In this document: positions 33,707-39,577 of the stretch, piece by piece
Position numbering within the stretch: the stretch's first letter is position 1
Layout: each line of letters opens with the position of its first letter
Source: an uncultured Clostridia bacterium
Lineage (GTDB): Bacteria > Bacillota > Clostridia > Oscillospirales > Acutalibacteraceae
Assembly: GCA_946627725.1 (NCBI GenBank)
Contig: CAMOVW010000005.1
Coordinates: 1 to 39,577 of the forward strand
Direction of reading: 5' to 3'
DNA: 39,577 bases
The notes under the pieces: generated by a model
Databases searched by the model: none
The model's input: the letters and a program-made list of their open reading frames with translations, nothing else
What the model was told of the DNA's origin: nothing
Position numbers and translations under genes: made by a program

Positions 33707-33736
33707 TTGACAAGTATTCCCTGCCTGTGGTATAGT
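33707..33736 (+). promoter_or_regulatory. Promoter of the rpmG-secE-nusG cluster
   Basis: TTGACA (33707-33712), an 18-bp spacer and TATAGT (33731-33736). The start is expected near 33743. A short hairpin (GCAGGG / CCCTG, 33751-33773, followed by TTTT) forms at the 5' end of the about 100-nt leader. Confidence 0.75.
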
Positions 33737-33842
33737 TATTGTACCTCTTTGCAGGGTTTATTTTTTTGCCCTGTTTTGCGTGTAAATTTTATATGTACGC
33801 AGTAAAATGAGGGAGGCAACATTAAAAAACGGAGGTGCCGAA

Positions 33843-33992
33843 ATGAGAGTGAAAGTCACCCTTGCATGCACGGAATGCAAGCAGCGCAACTACAACACCA
33901 TGAAAAACAAAAAGAACACACCCGACAGACTTGAAATGAACAAGTACTGCAGATTCTGCAGAAAGCACACTCTTCACAGAGAGACCAAGTAA
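33843..33992 (+). CDS. rpmG: 50S ribosomal protein L33, zinc-binding form
   Basis: A 49-residue L33. The start at 33843 follows GGAGGTG; the ORF start at 33807 has no ribosome binding site. Both CxxC pairs are present (C9/C12 and C36/C39), so this is the zinc-containing form, which Firmicutes often keep beside a zinc-free paralogue. It heads the classic rpmG-secE-nusG order. Confidence 0.95.
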   Translation: MRVKVTLACTECKQRNYNTMKNKKNTPDRLEMNKYCRFCRKHTLHRETK

Positions 33993-34034
33993 GAGGGCTT
34001 AAAAAACAGAGTCCTCATTGAAAGGATGGAGCGT

Positions 34035-34511
34035 ATGGCAGATACCGAAAAAGATGCGGTAAAGGCTGCAAAAGAAGCCGAAAAAGCCGCCAAAAAGGCA
34101 AAGCAGGAAAGAATTAAACAGAGCAAGCCGAAAAAAGAAGGTAACGTCGCGTCCAGAGCCGGTAAGAGTGTGAAAAAGTTCTGGAAGGATTTTACCGGAA
34201 CCGTGAAAAAGGTCGTTTGGCCCGGCAGGACCCAGGTGCTCAAATCCAGCGCAGTGGTGCTTGCTTCCATTATTGTGGTGGGCCTTGTGATCTACGGCTT
34301 CGATCAGGGCCTTACCGCGCTGTTCAACGGCGGTAAAACGCTGGCCGGCAATCTCGGCGAACAGGTAGCCGTTACCGAAGAAGTTACCGATGCGGCAAAC
34401 CCCGAGATCACCACGGCGGAAGAACCTTCTTCCGAAGATGTTCCCGAAACCGAATCGGCTGCCGAAGCCGATACCGCCGCGCAGGATACCGAATCCACTA
34501 CGGCAGGCTGA
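34035..34511 (+). CDS. secE: Preprotein translocase subunit SecE with long acidic tail
   Basis: A 158-residue SecE. The start at 34035 was preferred over 34026 because AAAGGATGGAG needs spacing. Residues 1-45 are a Lys/Ala-rich cytoplasmic extension. The conserved core is KKFWKDFTGTVKKVVWPGRTQV (48-69) followed by the single essential membrane helix (about 72-97). SecE stabilises SecY in the translocon. Unusually, about 60 residues rich in Glu, Ala and Thr follow the helix (98-158), where single-helix SecE proteins normally end. With the usual N-in orientation this tail is outside the membrane. The position between rpmG and nusG supports the assignment. Confidence 0.92.
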   Translation: MADTEKDAVKAAKEAEKAAKKAKQERIKQSKPKKEGNVASRAGKSVKKFWKDFTGTVKKVVWPGRTQVLKSSAVVLASIIVVGLVIYGFDQGLTALFNGGKTLAGNLGEQVAVTEEVTDAANPEITTAEEPSSEDVPETESAAEADTAAQDTESTTAG

Positions 34512-34547
34512 TAATTCTAAGCTTTTTTGCAAACGCGGAGGTCAGTT

Positions 34548-35105
34548 ATGATTGAAGATTATAAATGGTATGTTGTTCACACCTATTCCGGTTACGAGAA
34601 CAAGGTAGCCGAGAATATCAGAAAAGTTGTTGAAAACAGAGGTCTTCAGGAACAGATCGCTGAGGTTTGCGTCCCCATCGAAACCGTTACCGAGATCAAA
34701 GACGATAAAAAGCGCGAGGTTGAGCGCAAGATCTTCCCCGGGTACGTGCTGGTAAAGCTGGCTGTTTCGTATAACGAAAAGGCCGAAGAGCAGCGCATGA
34801 CGGACGAGATCTGGTACATCATCCGCAATACCCGCGGCGTTACCGGCTTTGTGGGCCCGGACGGCCGCCCCGTGCCCCTTACGCAGGAAGAGGTTTACCG
34901 CCTCGGCGTAGAAAAGCACAGCGTAAGCCTGAGCTACGAGGTGGGCGATCTGGTCACCATCATCTACGGTTCTTTCGACGGGTTCTCGGGTATCGTTGAT
35001 AAGATCGACGCTGAAAACGATACCGTTCGCGTGATCATCTCCATGATGGGCAGAGACACGCCTTTGGAGCTGGGGCTCGATCAGGTAGAGCCCGCAGTCG
35101 ATTAG
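34548..35105 (+). CDS. nusG: Transcription termination/antitermination protein NusG
   Basis: A 185-residue NusG starting at the ATG after GGAGGTCAGTT. The N-terminal NGN domain begins KWYVVHTYSGYENKVAENI and contains FPGYVLVKL and RNTRGVTGFVG. The C-terminal KOW domain has VGDLVTIIYGSFDGFSGIV. NusG binds RNA polymerase, modulates pausing and links transcription to translation. It lies 36 bp downstream of secE in the conserved order. Confidence 0.96.
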   Translation: MIEDYKWYVVHTYSGYENKVAENIRKVVENRGLQEQIAEVCVPIETVTEIKDDKKREVERKIFPGYVLVKLAVSYNEKAEEQRMTDEIWYIIRNTRGVTGFVGPDGRPVPLTQEEVYRLGVEKHSVSLSYEVGDLVTIIYGSFDGFSGIVDKIDAENDTVRVIISMMGRDTPLELGLDQVEPAVD

Positions 35106-35117
35106 TTTTTGGTAATT

Positions 35118-35186
35118 AGGCCCCTTGCGGCCTGTTATGGCGCTTTATGCGCCGTGGGAGGGAATAAATCTTTCTGTTCCCGCCAC
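35118..35186 (+). promoter_or_regulatory. Three-hairpin leader upstream of rplK (candidate L1 autoregulatory site)
   Basis: Consecutive stems AGGCC/GGCCT (35118-35133), GGCGC/GCGCC (35139-35153) and GTGGGAGGGAA/TTCCCGCCAC (35154-35186) fill the nusG-rplK gap. In many bacteria L1 represses the rplK-rplA mRNA by binding a hairpin here. The GTGGGAG segment is compatible with such a site, but the match is by eye only. Confidence 0.45.
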
Positions 35187-35212
35187 TACCACATTTTTTT
35201 GGAGGTGCAGTT

Positions 35213-35638
35213 ATGGCACAAAAAGTAGTAGGCTTAATCAAGCTTCAGATCCCCGCAGGAAAGGCAACCCCTTCTCCCCCTGTAGGTCCCGCACTCGGTC
35301 AGCACGGCGTTAACATTATGGCTTTCACCAAGGAATTCAACGAGAGAACCAAAAACGATATGGGTCTCGTGATCCCCGTGGTGATCACCGTTTACGCAGA
35401 CCGTTCCTTCTCCTTCATCACCAAAACGCCTCCCGCGGCCGTTCTCATCAAAAAGGCCTGCAACATCGAAAAGGGTTCCGGCGTTCCGAACAAGACGAAG
35501 GTAGCTACCATCACCACCGAGCAGGTAAGAAAGATCGCCGAGCAGAAAATGCCCGATCTGAACGCCGGCAGCGTGGAAGCCGCCATGCGCATGGTAGCCG
35601 GTACTGCCCGCAGCATGGGCATCACCGTAACAGACTGA
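35213..35638 (+). CDS. rplK: 50S ribosomal protein L11
   Basis: A 141-residue L11, full length, after GGAGGTGCAGTT. It starts with the conserved [20 protein letters not shown] and [14 protein letters not shown] region, which binds 23S rRNA at the GTPase centre, and ends with the usual GTARSMGI. It is followed 19 bp downstream by rplA. Confidence 0.97.
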   Translation: MAQKVVGLIKLQIPAGKATPSPPVGPALGQHGVNIMAFTKEFNERTKNDMGLVIPVVITVYADRSFSFITKTPPAAVLIKKACNIEKGSGVPNKTKVATITTEQVRKIAEQKMPDLNAGSVEAAMRMVAGTARSMGITVTD

Positions 35639-35657
35639 GCGGGGGAGGTATTATACA

Positions 35658-36362
35658 ATGAAACACGGTAAAAAGTATGTAGACAGCGCAAAGCAGGTAG
35701 ACCGCTCCAAGCTGTACGATTCCACCGAGGCGCTGAAGCTCGTTTGCGAAACCGCCAAGGCCAAATTCGATGAGACCGTAGAACTCCACGTTCGTTTGGG
35801 CGTAGACTCCCGCCACGCGGATCAGCAGGTTCGCGGCGCTGTGGTGCTTCCCAACGGTACCGGTAAAAAGGTACGCGTTTGCGTGTTCGCCAAGGGCGCT
35901 GAGGCCGACGCCGCCACCGCCGCCGGCGCAGAGATCGTTGGCGCCGAAGATCTGGTAGCCCGCATTCAGGGCGAAGGCTTTATGGATTTCGACGTGTGCA
36001 TCGCCGCTCCCAACATGATGGGTCTGGTTGGCCGTCTCGGTAAGATCCTTGGCCCCAGAGGCTTAATGCCCTCTCCCAAGGCCGGTACCGTTACCCCCGA
36101 CGTGGCGAGAGCCGTGAACGAGGCCAAGGCCGGTAAGATCGAGTACCGTCTCGATAAAACCAACATCATCCACTGCCCCATCGGCAAGGCTTCCTTCGGC
36201 GCAGATAAGCTGTATGAGAACTATGCCGCTCTGATCGACGCCATCATCAAGGCAAAGCCCGCCGCCGCCAAGGGCCAGTATATCCGCTCCTGCGCCGTGG
36301 CTTCCACCATGGGCATCGGCATCAAGATCAACCCCAACAAGGTGCTTGCTACCGCCGAATAA
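35658..36362 (+). CDS. rplA: 50S ribosomal protein L1
   Basis: A 234-residue L1 with the typical start [14 protein letters not shown], then [15 protein letters not shown], the [19 protein letters not shown] signature and [20 protein letters not shown]. It binds the L1 stalk of 23S rRNA and in many bacteria represses its own operon. GGGGGAGG precedes the ATG. A new promoter begins about 20 bp after the stop. Confidence 0.97.
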   Translation: MKHGKKYVDSAKQVDRSKLYDSTEALKLVCETAKAKFDETVELHVRLGVDSRHADQQVRGAVVLPNGTGKKVRVCVFAKGAEADAATAAGAEIVGAEDLVARIQGEGFMDFDVCIAAPNMMGLVGRLGKILGPRGLMPSPKAGTVTPDVARAVNEAKAGKIEYRLDKTNIIHCPIGKASFGADKLYENYAALIDAIIKAKPAAAKGQYIRSCAVASTMGIGIKINPNKVLATAE

Positions 36363-36380
36363 GCGAATAAAAAAAATATC

Positions 36381-36409
36381 TTGACAAACGCCGTTTGTTA
36401 TGATATCAT
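36381..36409 (+). promoter_or_regulatory. Promoter of the rplJ-rplL unit
   Basis: TTGACA (36381-36386), a 17-bp spacer and TATCAT (36404-36409) preceded by TG one base upstream (extended -10). The start is expected near 36416, at the beginning of the L10 leader. Confidence 0.75.
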
Positions 36410-36415
36410 ACCGTT

Positions 36416-36533
36416 GCTGTTCTTAAGACAGCAGGTGCATTTTGCATAAGGATCTGATCCGCCTGCCGAGGAATGGAGCTGAAAATCACGTATTTTTATG
36501 CCCTTTTGCCTCAGCATGGCGAAAGGGCTTTTT
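36416..36533 (+). ncRNA. L10 leader RNA with attenuator
   Basis: This matches the arrangement of the known ribosomal protein L10 leader of Firmicutes: AAGACAGCAGGTG early on, a complementary CCGCCTGCCGAGGAA segment, then an intrinsic terminator (36500-36533: 11-bp stem GCCCTTTTGCC with GGCGAAAGGGC, T5). Binding of the L10-L12 complex to the upper part favours termination, giving feedback control of rplJ-rplL. The identification rests on motif recognition and position. Confidence 0.85.
36500..36533 (+). terminator. Attenuator terminator in the L10 leader
   Basis: An 11-bp stem with one G-T type pair, loop TCAGCAT, then TTTTT, 31 bases upstream of the rplJ start codon. Read-through must be regulated for rplJ to be made. 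Confidence 0.88.
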
Positions 36534-36564
36534 GCATGAAAATAGAAAAGGCAGGTGAAACAGT

Positions 36565-37107
36565 TTGCCAAGTGCTAAGGTTTTAGAAGAAAAGAAAGCA
36601 AAGGTTGCCGCTCTTAAGGAACGTATCGATTCCGCAGTTGCCGGTGTGGTCGTAGATTACAAGGGCACCACCGTGGAAGACGATACCAAGCTTCGTAAAG
36701 AGCTCCGTGAGGCGGGCGTTCACTACACCGTAGCGAAGAACACCCTGATCCGTCTCGCTATCGACGGTACCGCGCTTTCCGCAATGGACGATATGCTGAA
36801 CGGCACCACCGCCATTGCAACCAGCAGTGAAGATTACGTTGCCGCCGCGAAGATCCTCTCCAAGTTCGCAGAAACGCATGAGAACTTCAACGTGAAAACC
36901 GGCTTCATTGACGGCGAGGTTATCTCCCTCGACAAGATCGATGAGCTTGCGAAGCTTCCCAGCAAGGAGCAGCTCCTTACCAACGTTGCTTACGTATTCG
37001 CAGCGCCCATGGCCTCCTTCGCGAGAGCCATTCAGGCCATCATCGATAAAGAAAACGGCGGCGAAGCAGCCGCAGAGGCTCCCGCAGAGGAAGCCGCAGC
37101 CGAATAA
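36565..37107 (+). CDS. rplJ: 50S ribosomal protein L10
   Basis: A 180-residue L10 beginning with a TTG codon eight bases after GCAGGTG. It has DYKGTTVEDDTKLRKELREAG and YTVAKNTLIRLAI, the usual rRNA-binding domain, and a C-terminal Ala/Glu-rich helix that recruits L7/L12 dimers. It is controlled by the L10 leader upstream and is followed 47 bp later by rplL. Confidence 0.97.
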   Translation: MPSAKVLEEKKAKVAALKERIDSAVAGVVVDYKGTTVEDDTKLRKELREAGVHYTVAKNTLIRLAIDGTALSAMDDMLNGTTAIATSSEDYVAAAKILSKFAETHENFNVKTGFIDGEVISLDKIDELAKLPSKEQLLTNVAYVFAAPMASFARAIQAIIDKENGGEAAAEAPAEEAAAE

Positions 37108-37154
37108 TTCGGTATCAATCATTAAAAATGAAATTAACATTGGAGGATTAAAAA

Positions 37155-37532
37155 ATGGCATCCGAGAAAATTACCGCGATTGTTGATGAAGTTGCTGCTC
37201 TCTCCGTTCTTGAGCTTGCAGAACTTGTAAAAGAAGTAGAAGAAAGATTCGGCGTTTCCGCCGCTGCCGCTGTTGTAGCCGCAGGCCCCGCTGCCGAAGC
37301 AGGCCCCGCCGCTGAAGAGAAGACCGAGTTTGACGTTGTTCTCAAGAGCGCAGGCGCAGGCAAGCTGAACGTTATCAAGGTTGTTCGCACCATCACCGGC
37401 CTTGGCCTGAAAGAAGCCAAAGAGGCCGTTGATAACGCTCCCACCACCATCAAAGAGGCTGCTTCCAAGGAAGAGGCTGAGGACATCAAGGCCAAGCTCG
37501 AAGAAGCCGGCGCTGAGGTTGAACTCAAGTAA
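37155..37532 (+). CDS. rplL: 50S ribosomal protein L7/L12
   Basis: A 125-residue L7/L12 after GGAGGATTAAAAA. An N-terminal dimerisation helix ([17 protein letters not shown]), an Ala/Gly/Pro-rich hinge and the C-terminal factor-binding domain [20 protein letters not shown] with [15 protein letters not shown] are all present. A terminator follows directly; rpoB, the common next gene, is absent. Confidence 0.98.
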   Translation: MASEKITAIVDEVAALSVLELAELVKEVEERFGVSAAAAVVAAGPAAEAGPAAEEKTEFDVVLKSAGAGKLNVIKVVRTITGLGLKEAKEAVDNAPTTIKEAASKEEAEDIKAKLEEAGAEVELK

Positions 37533-37548
37533 GTTTTTCTCAACAAAC

Positions 37549-37581
37549 AAAAAAGTCCCTTGCGGTTGCAGGGGATTTTTT
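37549..37581 (+). terminator. Intrinsic terminator after rplL
   Basis: The stem TCCCTTGC / GCAGGGGA (8 bp with one G-T pair, loop GGTT) is followed by six T (37576-37581) and preceded by an A-run. It ends the ribosomal cluster. Confidence 0.88.
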
Positions 37582-37606
37582 ACTGTAAGAAAACGGAGGA
37601 TACATT

Positions 37607-38617
37607 ATGAATTGCAGATACTGCGGGCAGCCCATGCCGGGCGGCGCGGAGCGCTGCCCCGCCTGCGGCGCGCTCGATCCTTATTTTACGGCGGGTACGC
37701 CCGCGCAGCAGCCCGGCGACGCCCCTGTGCAGAATCAGGCGGCCGCGCCAAACACCGACGCCCCGGCGCAGGGCCAGTACACAGCGCCCACGCAGGGCCA
37801 ATATACACCTCCCACGCAGGGCCAGTATACACCTCCCGCGCAGGGGCAGTATACACCTCCCGCGCAGGGGCAGTATGCCGCCCCCGCATCGCCGCAGAAT
37901 ACGGAATTTGCCGCGCAGGTACAGAAGGCGCAGCGCAAAAACAAAGGCTCCGCCATCGGCTTTACCATTGGCAGAATCGTTGCGGGGCTGGTTGTGATCG
38001 CCCTGCTGGCGGGCGGATTCAACCTGTTTCATAAGCATGCGTCTTTCCTCTCTGAGGGGGAAACCGTGAATCTGGACGACCTTCTCGCAAAGGGCGAGGA
38101 TTACCCGGTAGGGGAGTTTGTGCACGTGGACGCGCCCTTTGTGCTGGACGTTTTCGCCAAGGAAGAAAACACCATGAACGGCGTTACCTCCTCTGAGGAT
38201 TATTATTATATGATCGTGCTGAACAGCAACGCCGCCATCGCCGTGAAGGCGGGTTCCGTGGACGATATCGCCGTGCTTGACAAGGGCACCGACGATTCGA
38301 TCGCTTACCTGAACGAAGAAATCGAGATGTTTGACGATATCCCGCTGGATGGGAAGCTTGTAAAGATGACCGACAGTAAGATCCGCCAGTATTTTGACGA
38401 GGCCGCGGTGGAATACGGCTTCAGGGACGCCGACAGTAAAATCAAAACGGAATACTACGTGATCGATATGACCGCCGCCCGCGCGGAAAACGTGCTGCTG
38501 TTTATTATAGCGCCCGTGGCTGTGATCGTGGTGGTGATCGTGGTGATCTCCATCGTGCGAAAGAAGAAGAAAAAGGCCGCTGCGGTTCCGCCTGTGCCCG
38601 GCAATACAACAGTGTAA
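37607..38617 (+). CDS. Zinc-ribbon membrane protein with proline-rich heptads
   Basis: A 336-residue protein after GGAGGATACATT. The N-terminus is a zinc ribbon (C3, C6, C17, C20) and is followed by a Pro/Gln/Ala-rich linker with five PAQGQYT-type heptads (53-90). A first membrane helix (about 116-141) leads to a soluble domain of about 150 residues, probably outside the cell, with YYYMIVLNSNAAIAVKAG and DDSIAYLNEEIEMF segments. A second helix (about 292-318) ends in a Lys-rich cytoplasmic tail. Many Clostridia carry such zinc-ribbon plus two-helix proteins of unknown role. The next gene starts 12 bp downstream, so they probably form an operon. Confidence 0.75.
   Translation: MNCRYCGQPMPGGAERCPACGALDPYFTAGTPAQQPGDAPVQNQAAAPNTDAPAQGQYTAPTQGQYTPPTQGQYTPPAQGQYTPPAQGQYAAPASPQNTEFAAQVQKAQRKNKGSAIGFTIGRIVAGLVVIALLAGGFNLFHKHASFLSEGETVNLDDLLAKGEDYPVGEFVHVDAPFVLDVFAKEENTMNGVTSSEDYYYMIVLNSNAAIAVKAGSVDDIAVLDKGTDDSIAYLNEEIEMFDDIPLDGKLVKMTDSKIRQYFDEAAVEYGFRDADSKIKTEYYVIDMTAARAENVLLFIIAPVAVIVVVIVVISIVRKKKKKAAAVPPVPGNTTV
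37763..37876 (+). repeat. 21-bp tandem repeat coding for P-(A/T)-Q-G-Q-Y-T heptads
   Basis: Five near-identical in-frame units of the form cccRcgcaggGccagtatac (last copy truncated after QGQY). Differences are mostly silent, which points to recent slippage expansion. It encodes a flexible cytoplasmic linker between zinc ribbon and membrane. Confidence 0.85.
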
Positions 38618-38629
38618 AGAGGTGCCCGC

Positions 38630-39343
38630 GTGACAGGAAAAGACGCTGCAATGCGTATGATAGAGATCCCAACATCATCGCAGATCGAAGATTGCATCAA
38701 ACAATTCAACGAAGAACAGGCGACGGCGGAGAAAGCCATATCCACCGCCTTTCGCGCGTTGAACAATTCCGACCCTGAAAACATATTGATCAAGGTTATT
38801 CTGCTGAACGATCTGTACAGCGCCGGTTTGAACAGCAACGCGCCCGGTGCTGAAACCCTGTTGAAGAAGAGGGAAACCGGAAAAAAGCTGATGCCCGGCG
38901 TGATGCTTGCCGCAGAGAAGATCTGCGCTTACGAGCGGGAATGCAGATTTGACGGCTGCGCCTCCAAAGCCGACGCGGCGAAGCTGATTGCCGATTTCGT
39001 TGTTTTTGACGCGCCCTACAGTAAGCCGTATTCTTTTATTACAAAATACTGCTCTTTTCGTTTGCCCGAACTGCAGCTCCCCATTGCGGATAATTACGTG
39101 CGGGCGCTGCTTCTGCTGCTGAATGAAAAGCTGCAAAAAGAAAACGGGATAGGCTTTAACGAACCGTTCAAAAACGCGGATCTGAATGATTACAGCCGGT
39201 TTTGCGGCGTTGTGGAAAACTTTACCGCCCGATATGCGCCGGATCGGGCGGCTAAGGACGTGGATAAATTCCTTTGGCAGTACGCAAAAAATCTGAAAAA
39301 CCGGAAAGAGAACGGAATGGATATCAGAACGCTGATCTCCTGA
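38630..39343 (+). CDS. Uncharacterised cytosolic protein
   Basis: A 237-residue protein with a GTG start six bases after GAGGTG. There is no signal or membrane segment. It is predicted to be mainly helical. The block SFITKYCSFRLPELQLPIADNY resembles, from memory, a SF.TKYCSFH.P..YPIYD.YV motif in many bacterial hypothetical proteins; the usual His and the YPIYD part are changed here. It lies 12 bp after the zinc-ribbon gene and before a terminator. Function unknown. Confidence 0.68.
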   Translation: MTGKDAAMRMIEIPTSSQIEDCIKQFNEEQATAEKAISTAFRALNNSDPENILIKVILLNDLYSAGLNSNAPGAETLLKKRETGKKLMPGVMLAAEKICAYERECRFDGCASKADAAKLIADFVVFDAPYSKPYSFITKYCSFRLPELQLPIADNYVRALLLLLNEKLQKENGIGFNEPFKNADLNDYSRFCGVVENFTARYAPDRAAKDVDKFLWQYAKNLKNRKENGMDIRTLIS

Positions 39344-39370
39344 GGTTTGCTTGTCAAACAAATAAACAAT

Positions 39371-39416
39371 AAAACACCCCGGAAGAAGGAGAGAACCCTC
39401 TTCCAGGGGTGATTTT
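39371..39416 (+). terminator. Intrinsic terminator after the last gene
   Basis: CACCCCGGAAGA pairs with TCTTCCAGGGGTG (one bulge), followed by ATTTT. It ends the two-gene unit 37607-39343. Confidence 0.8.
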
Positions 39417-39432
39417 GTGAGGATAATTATTA

Positions 39433-39550
39433 TTTATCGCGCACTTTGCGCGATAAACGCCGTTCGCCGTTCGCTGTTCGCTGTTCGCAAGAATCTCAGT
39501 CTCCGCGATAAGGTTCAGTGACGCAACGGTAGGGCGGCATTTTATGCCGC
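39433..39550. repeat. Cluster of small hairpins and a GTTCGC tandem
   Basis: A perfect 10-bp hairpin TTTATCGCGC/GCGCGATAAA (39433-39457) is followed by four copies of a GTTCGC(C/T) hexamer-type repeat (39458-39488) and a GCGGCAT/ATGCCGC hairpin (39534-39550). I see no gene. It looks like intergenic repeat DNA that continues past the window edge. Confidence 0.6.
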
Positions 39551-39577
39551 GTTAATTATTGTGTCTGCGGGTTCAGC

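Overview
The window looks like a chromosomal piece of a Firmicutes/Clostridia organism, probably an Oscillospirales-like gut lineage. The support is a Firmicutes-type L10 leader with attenuator, a MutS2 with a Smr domain, a four-cysteine L33, GGAGG ribosome binding sites, TTGACA/TATAAT promoters and moderately GC-rich coding DNA. The taxonomy is inferred from gene content only.

Layout. 1-1450: a small anchored protein on the minus strand, followed by a gene-free stretch with two mirror-image hairpin repeats (832-1094) and a MITE-like element with 34-bp inverted ends (1150-1440) that stops ten bases before the mutS2 promoter. 1534-3927: mutS2. 3987-8690: a divergent membrane cassette, with two tandem paralogous polytopic proteins on the minus strand and a GT-C-like glycosyltransferase on the plus strand, sharing a 141-bp promoter region. 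9114-30626: one gene of 21.5 kb encoding a secreted protein of about 7,170 residues, with its own promoter, a 5' UTR and a strong terminator. 30795-33682: a DUF2238/YjdF-like membrane protein, a PHP-domain protein that has lost several metal-binding histidines, and an unknown protein. 33843-37532: the translation/transcription cluster rpmG-secE-nusG-rplK-rplA-[L10 leader]-rplJ-rplL. 37607-39343: a zinc-ribbon membrane protein and an unknown cytosolic protein, then a terminator and short repeats.

The giant protein is the main novelty. It has a signal peptide, an N-terminal helical region, a five-copy module of about 43 residues with a TYY(T/E)-type signature, then twelve diverged copies of a unit of about 430-680 residues, and ends in a cationic aromatic amphipathic helix without LPXTG. 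The units shorten from N to C terminus, and the middle six alternate between two subtypes, which suggests growth by duplication of dimers. From 12990 to 30527 the sense frame contains only one TTA, CTA or TCA codon. This extreme bias suggests high expression and explains the 5,030-codon antisense shadow ORF. I do not recognise the repeat family. A large surface or extracellular matrix/adhesin-like structure is a reasonable inference but unproven.

The neighbouring glycosyltransferase-like membrane proteins could modify surface polymers or the giant protein; adjacency is the only evidence. The ribosomal-protein cluster is conventional, except that SecE carries a long acidic extracytoplasmic tail and rplL is followed by a terminator instead of rpoB.
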